Source: Corynebacterium tuberculostearicum (lineage in GTDB: Bacteria; Actinomycetota; Actinomycetes; Mycobacteriales; Mycobacteriaceae). Taken from it: a stretch of 64,000 bases of DNA. The notes under the pieces were generated by a model that made no database searches, was not told the origin of the DNA, and saw only the letters and a list, made by a program, of their open reading frames with translations. Position 1 is the first letter of the stretch, and each line of letters opens with the position of its first letter. The DNA lies in assembly GCF_016127015.1 (NCBI RefSeq), contig NZ_CP065972.1, positions 1,364,001 through 1,428,000 of the forward strand. Direction: 5' to 3'. This document shows, piece after piece, positions 29,291-39,322 of the stretch. The position numbers were made by a program, and so were the translations under genes.

Positions 29291-30913
29291 TTAGATGCGG
29301 CCGTTTTCCTCGTCCTCACGGCGGTTAGCCTCATTGAGGCGGCGGAACATCTCCGCTTCCTCGTCGCGGTTATCCGAGTGAATTTCGTGAACTCGGTGCA
29401 TGAGTGCCGAATCATCAGGGCTGAAGGTGCCCTGCGTCTCGGAATCAGCGAGTCCGAGGTGGTTCAGCTGCTTCGGTACCCGAGCGCCTGCGTACTCGAG
29501 CGGAACCGGGTGGCCTTCGGCATCAACTGGGCCGAGCGGCTGGTGAACTTCAATGAATGCACCATTCGGCATCTGCTTGATAACGCCGGTTTCAATACCG
29601 TGCTCCAGTACCTCGCGGTCGGAGCGCTGCAGACCAACGCAAATGCGGTAGGTCATGAAGTACGCAATCGGAGGTAGCACGATGAGGCCGATACGACCAA
29701 CCCAGGTCATAGCGTTCAGCGAAATCTGGAAGAAGTGTGCCACGTGGTCGTTACCACCGGACAGGGTAACCAGCAGGAAGAACACGATGGCAGCCGCGCC
29801 GATAGCGGAGCGGGTAGGAACATCGCGCGGACGCTGCAGCAGGTTGTGGTGTGCATCGTCACCGGTGAACTTCTTCTCCAAGAACGGGTACGCCATAAGT
29901 AGGACAACCATGAGACCACACAGCAAAGCTACCCAGAACGCGGAAGGAATGGTGTAGTTGCCGATGTACAGCTCCCATGCCGGCATGACACGGGCAACAC
30001 CATCAGTCCACAGCATGTAGATATCTGGCTGGGAACCAGCGGAAACCTGGGATGGGTTATAAGGTCCAAGCGTCCAGATGGCGTTGATGGTTAGCAGACC
30101 AGACATCAGCGCCAGTACGCCAGCCACCATCATGCCCATACCAATAGCCTTGGTGGCGAAGACCGGCATAATGCGGACGCCAACCACGTTATTCTCTGCA
30201 CGGCCCGGTCCAGGGAACTGGGTGTGCTTCTGGAACCAAACCATAATCAGGTGGGCTGCAATCAGGCCAAGGATGATGCCCGGAATAACCAGAACGTGCA
30301 GGATGTAGAAACGATCCAGCATCAGGTCAGACGGGAAGTCACCGCTAAAGATTGCCCAGTGCAGCCAGGTGCCGATAATCGGCAGGCCCAGGATAATGGC
30401 GGACATGATTCGCAGACCAACACCGGAAAGCAGGTCATCCGGCAGGGAGTAACCAAGGAAGCCCTCGATCATGCCCAGTAGGATAAGTGCGCAACCGATA
30501 ATCCAGTTTGCTTCACGCGGACGACGGAATGCGCCGGTGAAGAAGATACGCAGCATGTGCGCAACCATGGACATCATGAACAGCAGAGCTGCCCAGTGGT
30601 GCATTTGGCGCACGAACAAGCCACCACGAACTTCAAAGGAGATATCCAGCGCGGTGGCGTATGCGCGGGACATTTCTACACCATTAAGCGGTGCGTAGGT
30701 GCCGTCGTAAATGACCTTAGTGATGGACGGGTCGAAGAACAGCGCCAGGTAGATACCGGTCAGTACAAGAATGATGAAGCTGTATAGCGCCATCTCACCA
30801 AGCATGAAGGACCAGTGGGTCGGGAAGACCTTGTTCAGCTGAGTCCTCAGCACGCCGGCGGCGCTATAGCGCTCATCCATATTGTTGCCCATTTGGGCGA
30901 GTTTATTGCTCAT
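29291..30913 (-). CDS. qcrB: Cytochrome bc1 complex cytochrome b subunit
   Basis: Membrane subunit of menaquinol:cytochrome c reductase, 540 aa, with about nine helices. Heme ligands are in the second and fourth helices ([19 protein letters not shown] and [21 protein letters not shown]). The C-terminal cytosolic extension of about 110 residues is an actinobacterial feature. The gene starts at the ATG that overlaps the qcrA stop as TAATG. With qcrA, qcrC and the aa3 oxidase it forms the bc1-aa3 supercomplex, which needs no soluble cytochrome c. Confidence 0.97.
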   Translation of the reverse strand: MSNKLAQMGNNMDERYSAAGVLRTQLNKVFPTHWSFMLGEMALYSFIILVLTGIYLALFFDPSITKVIYDGTYAPLNGVEMSRAYATALDISFEVRGGLFVRQMHHWAALLFMMSMVAHMLRIFFTGAFRRPREANWIIGCALILLGMIEGFLGYSLPDDLLSGVGLRIMSAIILGLPIIGTWLHWAIFSGDFPSDLMLDRFYILHVLVIPGIILGLIAAHLIMVWFQKHTQFPGPGRAENNVVGVRIMPVFATKAIGMGMMVAGVLALMSGLLTINAIWTLGPYNPSQVSAGSQPDIYMLWTDGVARVMPAWELYIGNYTIPSAFWVALLCGLMVVLLMAYPFLEKKFTGDDAHHNLLQRPRDVPTRSAIGAAAIVFFLLVTLSGGNDHVAHFFQISLNAMTWVGRIGLIVLPPIAYFMTYRICVGLQRSDREVLEHGIETGVIKQMPNGAFIEVHQPLGPVDAEGHPVPLEYAGARVPKQLNHLGLADSETQGTFSPDDSALMHRVHEIHSDNRDEEAEMFRRLNEANRREDEENGRI

Positions 30914-32133
30914 TATGACTTACGCTCCCAGAATGCCGGGCCGACAGGCTCAATGAAGTTGCCCTGTGCTACGAGGTAGCCCTCGTCATCCACCGTGATA
31001 GGCAGCTGTGGCAGTGCACGAGCAGCAGGACCGAAGACCGGCTTGCCGTACTGCAAAGCATCGAACTGCGACTGGTGGCACGGGCACAGGATTCGGTTGG
31101 TCTGAGCCTCGTACAGAGAGGTCGGGCAACCGATGTGGGTACAGATCTTGGAGTAGGCGTAGTAGTCGCCGTGGTGGAAGTCTTCTTGACCTTCGCGCTC
31201 GATTGCCTTCTGGGCGTCGTTGTGACGCAGGCGAATCAGCATGACCGCATTGCGGTTGCCGTGAATCGAGTGCATGTGGTGCTCGTAGACATCGCGCTCG
31301 GCATCGTACTTGTCGCCATCGTTGACGTCTTCTTCTGCCAGCGGGAAGACGGTTTCCATACCGCCTGCCGCCAGATCCTCCGGGCGCACACGAACCAAGC
31401 GGGTTACGCCCTTGGTGCTGTAGTGCTCACCGGTTTCACCGGAGTGCTTCTCGGCGATAGTACCGGTGTCGCGGGCCAAGTAGAGCTTGACGCCTTCATT
31501 GTGCAGGGTCCAACCGGAAGTCCACAGGGTGCCGTCGCCGGCGTAGTTCATATTGTGGCGAACCTTCCAAGGGTTCTTAATTGCCCCGCCGAGCGGAGCA
31601 ATCACGGTAAGACCGAACAGAACGCCGGCACCGCCCAACAGACCCTGAACGGTCTTGCGGCGCCCCAGGGTCGAGGTCTTCCAAGAATCGTTCAGAAGGG
31701 CGGTCAGGGTACGGCGGTCAACCTCTTCGGAAGGACCGTCGTGGCGACGCTGAACGGAAATCTCCTCTGGGAGAATCTTCTTAACGTACTGAACGATGGC
31801 GATGCCCAAGCCGCAAATTGCGAGGGCTGCAGTAATGCCCAGCAGAGGGGTGTAGAGAGTGTGCCAAATGTGGCCCTCCTCCCCTAGCTGCTTGTACTGC
31901 CACGGCCAGAACAGATAAACGCCGAGGAACCCGAGGCCGCCGATGACGGACAGGAACAACCAGATAGCAACGTTACGTCCAGCGCGCTTTTCAGCCGGGT
32001 CACCTTCGACTGGGAATCGCTCCTTGCGGAACGCAACGGTGACGTCGTCGAGCTCGGTACCAAGAGCAGCGAGTTCATCGTTGCTCATCTTGTCGAGCTC
32101 AGCATTAGTGTAATTCTTCTTCACATTGCTCAT
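30913..32133 (-). CDS. qcrA: Cytochrome bc1 complex Rieske iron-sulfur subunit
   Basis: Rieske 2Fe-2S subunit of 406 aa. The cluster-binding motifs are [10 protein letters not shown] and CPCHQSQFD near residues 330-360. The N-terminal third carries three predicted membrane segments, as in actinobacterial QcrA, instead of one. I start at ATG 32133, which overlaps the qcrC stop as ATGA; an open frame upstream belongs to qcrC sequence. It takes electrons from menaquinol and passes them to the diheme cytochrome QcrC. Confidence 0.97.
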   Translation of the reverse strand: MSNVKKNYTNAELDKMSNDELAALGTELDDVTVAFRKERFPVEGDPAEKRAGRNVAIWLFLSVIGGLGFLGVYLFWPWQYKQLGEEGHIWHTLYTPLLGITAALAICGLGIAIVQYVKKILPEEISVQRRHDGPSEEVDRRTLTALLNDSWKTSTLGRRKTVQGLLGGAGVLFGLTVIAPLGGAIKNPWKVRHNMNYAGDGTLWTSGWTLHNEGVKLYLARDTGTIAEKHSGETGEHYSTKGVTRLVRVRPEDLAAGGMETVFPLAEEDVNDGDKYDAERDVYEHHMHSIHGNRNAVMLIRLRHNDAQKAIEREGQEDFHHGDYYAYSKICTHIGCPTSLYEAQTNRILCPCHQSQFDALQYGKPVFGPAARALPQLPITVDDEGYLVAQGNFIEPVGPAFWERKS

Positions 32134-33014
32134 GAGCGCGATCCAATCCACATAGCGGCAGCGCACAGGGCGCTAATGCCGATAATCCACATTGCCAGGC
32201 CTTCCGCTACTGGGCCGAGACCACCAAGGTCCCAACCGGCAGGAGACGGGGTTTCCTTTGCAGACTTGAGGTAGGCAATGATGTCCTTCTTCTCATCTGC
32301 GGTCAGCTGGCGGTCAGAGAACTTAGGCATGTTCTGCGGGCCGGTCAGCATTGCCTGGTAGATTTCCTGCTCGCTCGCCGGAGCAAGCTCCGGAGCGAAC
32401 TTACCGGAGGACAGCGCGCCGCCTTGGCCGGTGAAGTTGTGGCAGGAGGCGCAGTTCATGCGGAAGAGCTCGGAGCCCTTCGCTACGTCTTCTGCCTGGA
32501 TTTCGCCATTGTAGTTAGCACCACGCAGCGATTCCTGGGCAACGCTTCCGTCGTCGTTGTAGACAATGTCAGCGCCGCCACCGTTAGCTGCAACATATGC
32601 AGCCAAGGCCAGAGTCTGCTGCTCGGTGTAGCGGGGAGCCTTGCGCTCTGCCTGTGCGTCGTTAGACATCATCGGCATACGGCCGGAGTGCACCTGGAAG
32701 TACACGGAACCAGCACCGATACCAACGAGGGACGGACCACGACCTTCGATGCCCTGCAGATTGGCACCGTGGCAGGTGATACAAGCGGTGTCATAGATGT
32801 CCTTACCCTCTTGGACGAGGGCTTGGTCATCTTTTTCCGCCGTGGCGACCTGTGCGTCCGGGGTCAAGGCAGAAGCCAAGACGCCCGCACCGGACAGGCC
32901 AATCGCCAAAGCGAAGCCACCGGCAAGGGTGCGCTTCGCCTTGCGGCGACGGCGGGTCTTCTTAGCCGCCGCAGTGGTCTGCTCCACTGCCACGGACTGC
33001 GAATTGTTATCCAT
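32130..33014 (-). CDS. qcrC: Diheme cytochrome c subunit of the bc1 complex
   Basis: Cytochrome cc of 294 aa. A basic N-terminus and signal/anchor helix (about 30-50) lead to two c-type heme domains with CITCH and CASCH motifs. A C-terminal membrane helix ([20 protein letters not shown]) follows. Axial methionines are likely in SGRMPMMS and QNMPKFSD. This fused diheme subunit replaces soluble cytochrome c and hands electrons straight to the aa3 oxidase. Two ATGs stand in tandem; the second (33014) is better spaced from AAAGGA. Confidence 0.97.
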   Translation of the reverse strand: MDNNSQSVAVEQTTAAAKKTRRRRKAKRTLAGGFALAIGLSGAGVLASALTPDAQVATAEKDDQALVQEGKDIYDTACITCHGANLQGIEGRGPSLVGIGAGSVYFQVHSGRMPMMSNDAQAERKAPRYTEQQTLALAAYVAANGGGADIVYNDDGSVAQESLRGANYNGEIQAEDVAKGSELFRMNCASCHNFTGQGGALSSGKFAPELAPASEQEIYQAMLTGPQNMPKFSDRQLTADEKKDIIAYLKSAKETPSPAGWDLGGLGPVAEGLAMWIIGISALCAAAMWIGSRS

Positions 33015-33070
33015 CATTTTCCTTTAGATAACTCGAACACGGGAGGACTGTTTGGGAATCTTGGCCAGTG

Positions 33071-33718
33071 CTACTGGACCAAGTAAATAACGGTGAAAAC
33101 GCCGATCCACACGACGTCAACGAAGTGCCAGTAGTAGGACACTGCCATTGCTGCGGTCGCCTGTGCCGGCGTGAACTTGGACTTAGCAACGCGCGCGAGA
33201 ATGATTGCAAAAGAAATCAAACCCGCGGTCACGTGCGCAGCGTGGAAGCCGGTGATGATGTAGAACACCGAGCCAAAGACGCTGGCCTGGATAGTCACAC
33301 CTGCGTGAATCAACTCGGTCCACTCGAACGCCATGATGCCCAGGAACACAACGCCCAGTACTAGCGTCACGGTGTACCAGAGTCGAAGCTTGTAAACGTC
33401 ACCCCTTTCTGCGGCAAACACACCGAACTGCGAGGTCACAGAAGAAGAAATCAGCACTGCCGTAATGAGGAAACCCATGGGCAGGTTGATATGAGCGGTG
33501 TGCTCCGCCCAATCGCCTTCCTGACCGTTTGCTCGCGAGGTAAACCACATCGCGAACAGTCCGGCAAAGAACATCAATTCCTGAGACAGGAACACGATGG
33601 TGCCCACACTGACCATATTGGGTCGGTTCAGTGAGGCAGCACGTGGTGCTGTCATACCTTGGTTAGAAACTACGCTCGTCACAGTGGCTATTATGGCTGT
33701 TCCGAGCGCCGAAGTCAC
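33071..33718 (-). CDS. ctaE: Cytochrome c oxidase subunit III
   Basis: Membrane subunit III of the aa3 oxidase. Five helices begin at SVGTIVFLSQELMFFAGLFA, and the late block GFHAAHVTAGL is the family's conserved His/Glu region. I start at GTG 33718 (215 aa), which follows GGGGGGAATCGAG. An alternative GTG at 33682 gives 203 aa, closer to the usual corynebacterial length, but has no ribosome binding site. The open frame continues to 33913 without family similarity. First gene of the ctaE-qcrC-qcrA-qcrB operon. Confidence 0.93.
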   Translation of the reverse strand: MTSALGTAIIATVTSVVSNQGMTAPRAASLNRPNMVSVGTIVFLSQELMFFAGLFAMWFTSRANGQEGDWAEHTAHINLPMGFLITAVLISSSVTSQFGVFAAERGDVYKLRLWYTVTLVLGVVFLGIMAFEWTELIHAGVTIQASVFGSVFYIITGFHAAHVTAGLISFAIILARVAKSKFTPAQATAAMAVSYYWHFVDVVWIGVFTVIYLVQ

Positions 33719-33952
33719 CTCGATTCCCCCCGCTATCTCTATTCGTTTTTGATGCTTTATCCAGTAAACGTTCAGCGCGACTACGTGACAAACTTTATTT
33801 TTCCAATGGGGAACTTTTCGCCCTGCTTTACGACGCCCCATTGACGCAGGTGACGCCACACGTCGGCCCCCGCCCTGAATTTCCGAAGTGTCCCAGACGC
33901 CCGACGTCCCCACTTATCGATACACCAATCCGTGCGCCAGTCCCCGTTACTT

Positions 33953-33968
33953 GGAGAGATAAATCACA
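33953..33968 (-). promoter_or_regulatory. Candidate GlxR (CRP-family) site upstream of ctaE
   Basis: Minus strand TGTGATTTATCTCTCC keeps the left half-site TGTGA, the central TA and part of the right half of the GlxR consensus TGTGANNTANNTCACA. GlxR is known to control respiratory-chain operons in C. glutamicum. It lies 235 nt upstream of the start codon. Confidence 0.4.
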
Positions 33969-34161
33969 TTCCACGAACCCCCTAAACACCCAGCTTTACA
34001 ACTTTCGAACGACCCCCGCAAAAATCTGCTCCTACGTGGCAGAATGCAGAAGAAACGCTATCGCGTACATGCGGAATAGTCAGTGACCCCTCCCCCACCG
34101 GTAAATCTTTTTGGAACTTTCGGGAACTTTCTGACGGCGCGAACGACGCTGGATCGCCAAA

Positions 34162-34190
34162 GCCCTCCTAGCCATGATGACTAGGAGGGC
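34162..34190 (-). terminator. Terminator of the ctaC-ctaF operon
   Basis: GCCCTCCTAG pairs perfectly with CTAGGAGGGC around a 9-nt loop, followed on the minus strand by TTTGGCG. It lies about 40 nt past the ctaF stop. Confidence 0.78.
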
Positions 34191-34228
34191 GGAGAAGTTT
34201 TAGGCAGGGATTCCTTTATATCGAGGAA

Positions 34229-34660
34229 TTAGTGCTTTTCCTTCGGCAGGCCGTACTGCAGGGACAGGCCGGTGCAGGCCGCGATGAGGCAAACAGCGCC
34301 GAGGGCAATCAGCCAGAAGTAAAGGAAGATGACACCCAAGCCAAGGATGCCGATTGCACCGGCCATGGCCAGCGGCCAAATGGAGCTTGGGGAGAAGAAG
34401 CCCAAGATACCGGCAGAATCTTCGGTTTCCGCTTCTTCCCAATCTTCTGGCAGCACGTCACTGCGGTCATCAGTGAAGTGAAGGTAAGCACCCAGCATCA
34501 TGCACAGCAGGAAGGCGAGGAACATCCCCACGATGCCGACCCACTCGGCACCGTAGAGGTAGCCGTCGTCCTTAACGAAGGTGACGCCGAAGATGTAAAC
34601 AATCAGCGAGACAAGAAGGTACGTCGCGATTGAGTAAAAGACTTTCGATGTTGCACGCAT
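34229..34660 (-). CDS. ctaF: Cytochrome c oxidase subunit IV (actinobacterial type)
   Basis: A 143-aa accessory membrane subunit of the aa3 oxidase with four predicted helices. A short N-terminus is followed by paired helices ([18 protein letters not shown] and [18 protein letters not shown]). An acidic loop ([15 protein letters not shown]) and the [17 protein letters not shown] segment typical of CtaF come next. It lies 19 nt downstream of ctaC and shares its transcript. Confidence 0.93.
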   Translation of the reverse strand: MRATSKVFYSIATYLLVSLIVYIFGVTFVKDDGYLYGAEWVGIVGMFLAFLLCMMLGAYLHFTDDRSDVLPEDWEEAETEDSAGILGFFSPSSIWPLAMAGAIGILGLGVIFLYFWLIALGAVCLIAACTGLSLQYGLPKEKH

Positions 34661-34679
34661 TGTGTTGTGTCCTTATCTC

Positions 34680-35753
34680 TTATGCCGCGGTGTTCACGTA
34701 GTTGTCGCCCTTAGCGGTATCACGCTCACCGGAGAACGGGTGGGTGGTTACCGCATATGGGTCCTGGCCGATTTCTTCCAGAGCTTCCGCGTTGGTGGCT
34801 TCTGGGTTGTCCTCGCGGAACTTCAGGTAGGTGTTGAAGTCCTCCGGAGAGACAACGCGGATTTCAAAGTTCATCATCGAGTGGTAGGTACCGCACATCT
34901 CAGCACAACGGCCAACGAATGCGCCCTGCTTCTCAATCTTTTCTACCTGGAAGCTACGCTCCTGAGCGTTTGCCTCGGGGTGTGCGTAGACGTCGCGCTT
35001 GAACAAGAACTCCGGTACCCAGAATGCGTGGGACACGTCGCCCGAAGCGAGACGGAACTCAATCGCGGTATCGGAAGGAAGAACCAGAACCGGAACCTCT
35101 TCGGTGGTACCGACGGTCTCGATCTTGTTGTAGTTCAGGTAGGAAAGGTCGCCCATGGACTTGCCGTGGATTGGGTTCGGGTTGTCCACACCTTCAGGGT
35201 CGTGAGCGGTCTTCTCTGCCTCAGCCTGACGCTCCTTATCGGCGCCGTCGTAGTTCTCACCATTGACATGGTTCTCGGCGTAACCGAACTTCCAGTTCCA
35301 CTGGAACGCGGTGACGTCGACGACAACCTTCGGATCCTTATCCAAGGCGGTAACCTTCTGCTGAGTCTGAACAGTGAAGAAGAACAGGCCCATGATGATA
35401 AGGATCGGGACGATGGTCAGAACCATCTCCAGCGGAACGTTGTACTGGATCTGGCGCGGGAACTCGCCCTTGCCGTCCTTCTTTGCCTTCTTCGCGCTCC
35501 AGCGGAAGATTGCAGTGAGGAACAAGCCCCACATAATAAAACCAACGATCCATGCGGCAACCCAGACCCAAATCCAGAAGTTGTACATGGCCTCTGCCTC
35601 AGGGGTAATGCCCTTCGGCCAACCGAATCCCAGGAGGTTCTCTACAGCAGTTGGCGCCTGAACGTCACAACCTGCGAGAGCGAGTCCACCCAGGGCAAGT
35701 GCGCCAGCTACGCCCGCCTTACGGGCAAAGGTGCGCTTATTACGCTGTCCCAC
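34680..35753 (-). CDS. ctaC: Cytochrome c oxidase subunit II
   Basis: CuA-bearing subunit II, 357 aa from GTG 35753. It begins as a lipoprotein (KAGVAGALALGGLALAGC, lipobox LAGC). Two membrane helices follow, then the cupredoxin domain with GDVSHAFWVPEFLFKRD and CAEMCGTYHSMM, which supply the CuA cysteines, histidines and methionine. An insertion rich in charged residues (about 190-230, NGENYDGADKERQAEAEKT) is characteristic of actinobacterial CtaC and may contact QcrC. I reject an upstream start at 35798 because the lipoprotein signal begins at the GTG. Confidence 0.96.
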   Translation of the reverse strand: MGQRNKRTFARKAGVAGALALGGLALAGCDVQAPTAVENLLGFGWPKGITPEAEAMYNFWIWVWVAAWIVGFIMWGLFLTAIFRWSAKKAKKDGKGEFPRQIQYNVPLEMVLTIVPILIIMGLFFFTVQTQQKVTALDKDPKVVVDVTAFQWNWKFGYAENHVNGENYDGADKERQAEAEKTAHDPEGVDNPNPIHGKSMGDLSYLNYNKIETVGTTEEVPVLVLPSDTAIEFRLASGDVSHAFWVPEFLFKRDVYAHPEANAQERSFQVEKIEKQGAFVGRCAEMCGTYHSMMNFEIRVVSPEDFNTYLKFREDNPEATNAEALEEIGQDPYAVTTHPFSGERDTAKGDNYVNTAA

Positions 35754-35961
35754 GTGTGTTCTGCCTTTCTGTCCACACAAAACTTCTCGAATACTCACAG
35801 AGCACTCTTACCCAATCAGAATAGAGGATAATTGCCAGATTCCCAGCCTGTTTAAAGGCATAAAAGGGCACCTAGTGCGCTCATTTCATATTCTCCGTCT
35901 GGTAGGTTACCGCCCCACCTGCACAATGTTCCAACCGCACCCCCAGTAGCCATAGACTCCG

Positions 35962-35977
35962 TGTGTGACAATTCACA
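35962..35977. promoter_or_regulatory. Candidate GlxR site between ctaC and asnB
   Basis: TGTGTGACAATTCACA matches the 16-bp GlxR palindrome TGTGANNNNNNTCACA with a single change. It lies in the divergent 390-nt spacer, 209 nt from ctaC and 167 nt from asnB, so it could serve either gene. GlxR control of cta genes is known from C. glutamicum. No other gene fits in 35754-36143. Confidence 0.55.
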
Positions 35978-36143
35978 GGAACACCGTGGAACCATCATCC
36001 GAAAGTTCGCACCCCTATCGGGGAAGCTAATTCCAAGGCAGTCGGCAGGTTTCCTTAAGCCGTGGCGTGTTCTGGTTTCACGCTCTCTAGCCGTAAAGTG
36101 GGTGACTAGCAATAGACGCTTATATATAAGGAGCAATCTTTAC

Positions 36144-38066
36144 ATGTGCGGACTTCTTGGCATGCTCGCCGCCACAGGCAACGTAGATAAGTACGTTGAC
36201 GCGCTGGAACGTTCCCTGCCCTGCATGCGCCATCGCGGCCCAGATGCGGCCGGCACGTGGCATGACGGCGATGCCGCGTTCGGCTTCAATCGTCTGTCCA
36301 TTATCGACCTGGAGCACTCCCACCAGCCCCTCCGCTGGGGTCCGGAGGACCAGCCCGACCGCTACGCCATGACGTTTAACGGCGAAATCTACAACTACGT
36401 AGAGCTACGCGAGGAGCTCAAAGGCCTCGGCTACACCTTCCACACCGAGGGCGATGGCGAGCCCATCGTGGTGGGCTACCACCACTGGGGCAAGGACGTA
36501 GTTAACCACCTGCGCGGCATGTTTGGCATCGTCATCTGGGATACCCACACCAAGACGATGTTTGCTGCTCGTGACCAATTTGGCATCAAGCCGCTGTATT
36601 ACGCCACCACCCCAGCAGGAACCGTCTTCGCTTCCGAAATGAAGTGCATCCTTGAAATGGCAGACGAGATTGGTCTAGAGCTCAACCTTGACCGACGCGC
36701 CATTGAGCACTACGTCGACCTGCAGTACGTGCCGGAGCCAGAATCCCTCCACGCGAATATTCGCCGCGTTGAATCCGGCTGCACTGTCACTCTTCGCCCG
36801 GGCGAAGATGTCGTCTCCGAGCGCTACTTCAAGCCCCGTTTCCCTGTGCAACAGGTAAAGCAAGGCGAAGAGCAGCAGCTATTTAACCGCATTGCAGAGG
36901 CGCTGGAAGATTCCGTCGCTAAGCACATGCGTGCCGACGTCACCGTGGGTTCCTTCCTATCTGGCGGCATTGACTCCACCGCTATTGCCACCCTAGCCAA
37001 GCGCCACAACCCAGATCTACTGACCTTTACCACCGGCTTCGAGCGCGAGGGCTATTCTGAGGTCGATGTCGCGGCAGAGTCCGCGGAAGCTATTGGTGTA
37101 GAGCACATCGTCAAGATTGTTTCCCCTGAAGAATACGCCGAGTCCATCCCGAAGATCATGTGGTACCTGGACAATCCGGTGGCTGATCCCTCGCTGGTCC
37201 CGCTGTACTTTGTGGCGCAGGAGGCCCGCAAACACGTCAAGGTAGTTCTTTCCGGTGAGGGCGCAGACGAGCTCTTTGGCGGCTACACCATCTACAAGGA
37301 ACCACTGTCCCTTGCCCCGTTTGAAAAGATCCCGTCCCCACTGCGCCGCGGTCTGGGCAAGCTCTCCCAGGTTCTGCCCGAGGGCATGAAGGGCAAGTCG
37401 CTGCTTAATCGCGGCTCGATGACGATGGAAGAGCGCTACTACGGCAACGCTCGTTCCTTTAACTTTGAGCAGATGCAGCGCGTTATCCCATGGGCAAAGC
37501 GCGAATGGGACCACCGCGAGGTTACCGCTCCCATCTACGCCCAGTCCGAGGATTTTGATCCGGTTGCCCGCATGCAGCACCTGGATCTATTCACTTGGAT
37601 GCGCGGTGACATCTTGGTCAAGGCCGATAAGATCAATATGGCCAACTCGCTGGAGCTGCGCGTGCCATTCTTGGACAAGGAGGTCTTCAAGATTGCCGAG
37701 TCCATCCCTTATGACCTGAAGATCGCGCACGGCACCACCAAATACGCCCTGCGCAAGGCCATGGAGCAGATCGTCCCGGCGCATGTTCTGCACCGCAAGA
37801 AGCTGGGTTTCCCAGTACCGATGCGCCACTGGCTGGCCGGCGATGAGCTTTATGGCTGGGCCCAGGACACCATCAATGAGTCCCAGACCGAGGACATCTT
37901 CAATAAGAAGGAAGTTCTCGAGATGCTCAAGGAGCACCGAGATGGCGTTTCCGATCACTCCCGCCGCTTGTGGACCGTGCTGTCCTTTATGATCTGGCAC
38001 GGCATCTTTGTGGAAAGGCGCATCGATCCGCAGATCGAGCAGCGCGACTACCCAGTCAAGCTCTAA
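36144..38066 (+). CDS. asnB: Glutamine-hydrolysing asparagine synthetase (LtsA type)
   Basis: A 640-aa two-domain enzyme. The N-terminal glutaminase has Cys2 exposed after Met removal (MCGLLGML), RHRGPDAAG, FNRLSIIDLEHSHQP and AMTFNGEIYNY. The C-terminal synthetase has the PP-loop FLSGGIDSTAIA, then LSGEGADELFGGY. In C. glutamicum the homologue LtsA is needed for lysozyme resistance and envelope integrity, suggesting amidation of a wall component rather than free asparagine synthesis. ATG 36144 follows AAGGAG at 10 nt; an open frame runs back to 35961 but lacks family similarity. Confidence 0.94.
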   Translation: MCGLLGMLAATGNVDKYVDALERSLPCMRHRGPDAAGTWHDGDAAFGFNRLSIIDLEHSHQPLRWGPEDQPDRYAMTFNGEIYNYVELREELKGLGYTFHTEGDGEPIVVGYHHWGKDVVNHLRGMFGIVIWDTHTKTMFAARDQFGIKPLYYATTPAGTVFASEMKCILEMADEIGLELNLDRRAIEHYVDLQYVPEPESLHANIRRVESGCTVTLRPGEDVVSERYFKPRFPVQQVKQGEEQQLFNRIAEALEDSVAKHMRADVTVGSFLSGGIDSTAIATLAKRHNPDLLTFTTGFEREGYSEVDVAAESAEAIGVEHIVKIVSPEEYAESIPKIMWYLDNPVADPSLVPLYFVAQEARKHVKVVLSGEGADELFGGYTIYKEPLSLAPFEKIPSPLRRGLGKLSQVLPEGMKGKSLLNRGSMTMEERYYGNARSFNFEQMQRVIPWAKREWDHREVTAPIYAQSEDFDPVARMQHLDLFTWMRGDILVKADKINMANSLELRVPFLDKEVFKIAESIPYDLKIAHGTTKYALRKAMEQIVPAHVLHRKKLGFPVPMRHWLAGDELYGWAQDTINESQTEDIFNKKEVLEMLKEHRDGVSDHSRRLWTVLSFMIWHGIFVERRIDPQIEQRDYPVKL

Positions 38067-38082
38067 GAGCCTTCCACACACA

Positions 38083-38118
38083 TAAAGAGGGTGGGTGCCA
38101 GTGGCACCCACCCTCTTT
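38083..38118. terminator. Bidirectional terminator between asnB and the Fe-S carrier gene
   Basis: AAAGAGGGTGGGTGCC pairs with GGCACCCACCCTCTTTT around a 3-nt loop. A-run and T-run flank it on both sides, so it can stop both convergent genes. Confidence 0.92.
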
Positions 38119-38131
38119 TCTGTCCTTCTAT

Positions 38132-38476
38132 TTAGTTGAAGGAATCGCCACAAGCGCAAGAGCCGGTGGCATTCGGGTTATCAATGGTGAAACCCTGGGA
38201 CTCGATGGTGTCAGCGAAGTCAATCTTGGCACCGGTCAGGTAGGGAACGGACATCTTGTCCACAACGAGGTTTACGCCGCCTACCTGGTCAACCTTGTCA
38301 CCATCCAAGGTGCGGTCATCAAAGTAGAGCTGGTAGCGCAGGCCAGCGCAGCCACCAGGCTGGACGGCAATGCGCAGGGAGAGATCGTCGCGGCCTTCCT
38401 GATCAAGCAGCGCCTTTGCCTTTGCGGCTGCTGCTTCAGTCAGAATGACGCCGGTTGCGGAAGCTGGAGCGGTCAT
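38132..38476 (-). CDS. erpA: A-type iron-sulfur cluster insertion protein
   Basis: HesB/IscA-family carrier of 114 aa. The three conserved cysteines appear in QPGGCAGLRY and TGSCACGDSF, and the core has VILTEAAAAKAKALL. It accepts or delivers Fe-S clusters to apoproteins; likely clients here would be QcrA and LipA, which is inference. ATG 38476 follows GAGGAG at 5 nt; a GTG directly upstream is too close to that site. Confidence 0.92.
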   Translation of the reverse strand: MTAPASATGVILTEAAAAKAKALLDQEGRDDLSLRIAVQPGGCAGLRYQLYFDDRTLDGDKVDQVGGVNLVVDKMSVPYLTGAKIDFADTIESQGFTIDNPNATGSCACGDSFN

Positions 38477-38604
38477 CACTTCTCCTCAATAAGTATTGGA
38501 TTCGTTGCCACTACCCTACCCGGTTAGTTCAGGTGGGAAAAGGTAGCCCATATCTACAACACCATCTGGGCCGGGCTTATTCCCCTATTCACACCTAAAC
38601 CTTG

Positions 38605-38610
38605 TAGTGT
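38605..38610 (+). promoter_or_regulatory. -10 hexamer TAGTGT of the DUF3043 gene
   Basis: TAGTGT (TANNNT) ends 7 nt before GTG 38618, so the mRNA is likely leaderless or has a very short leader. Confidence 0.5.
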
Positions 38611-38617
38611 GAGGAAC

Positions 38618-39310
38618 GTGAAACTCCCGTGGCAAAAAGATGACAAGACCTCCACTGAGCCTGCTGCTGTACAGGACAAAGCTCAGGCAGAAGTTCAGAA
38701 AGAGCCCCAGCGCAAGGGCTATACCCCACCGAAGGGTCGCCCTACGCCAAAGCGCGCAGAGCAAGAGATCGCGCGCGGCGTTAAGCGCGATCCCCATGGC
38801 ATGTCCGAAGCACAGCGCTACCAGCACCGCAAGGACATGAAGAAGTCCTTGAGCAAGGACGAGTGGAAGGAATATAAGAAAAAGGAGCGCCAAGAGCGCC
38901 AGCAGGCAAATCGCGAGCAGCAGGCCCGCATGGCAGAAGGCGATCCGCGCTTCCTACCCGCCCGCGACCAGGGTGCCGAGCGCGCCTATGTGCGCGATTG
39001 GGTGGATGCCCGCCGCAGCCTGAGCAACTGGGTCATGCCGATGGCCTTGGTGCTCATCGTGGTCATGTTCTTGACCTACGCGGTACCCAGCATTGCAACA
39101 ATCATCAACGCGGTAGCGATGGTTATCCTCATCATCTTCGCCATCGAGGGCTTCATTTTGGCCCGCCGCTGCAATAATGCCGTGCGCGCCAAGTTCCCCG
39201 GCACCACCGAAGCCGGCTTTAGCCTTGGTTTTTATGCGTATTCTCGCGCCAGCCAGCCGCGCAAGTGGCGCATCCCGCGCCCCCGCGTGGAGCTCGGTGC
39301 TGACGTTTAG
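38618..39310 (+). CDS. DUF3043 family membrane protein
   Basis: A 230-aa protein of unknown function. The N-terminal half is highly charged and probably disordered or helical (KGYTPPKGRPTPKRAEQE, then KEYKKKERQERQQANREQQ). Two membrane segments follow (about 137-155 and 159-178) and then a basic tail ending PRKWRIPRPR. DUF3043 proteins are confined to actinobacteria and usually lie between the Fe-S carrier and cobalamin or ilvE genes, as here. GTG 38618 is preferred over GTG 38609 because of the -10 spacing. Confidence 0.85.
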   Translation: MKLPWQKDDKTSTEPAAVQDKAQAEVQKEPQRKGYTPPKGRPTPKRAEQEIARGVKRDPHGMSEAQRYQHRKDMKKSLSKDEWKEYKKKERQERQQANREQQARMAEGDPRFLPARDQGAERAYVRDWVDARRSLSNWVMPMALVLIVVMFLTYAVPSIATIINAVAMVILIIFAIEGFILARRCNNAVRAKFPGTTEAGFSLGFYAYSRASQPRKWRIPRPRVELGADV

Positions 39311-39322
39311 GGGGGACTACTC

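Noticed and set aside
33719..33913. N-terminal extension of ctaE
   Set aside because: The open frame continues but contains no subunit III similarity; the ribosome binding site favours GTG 33718.
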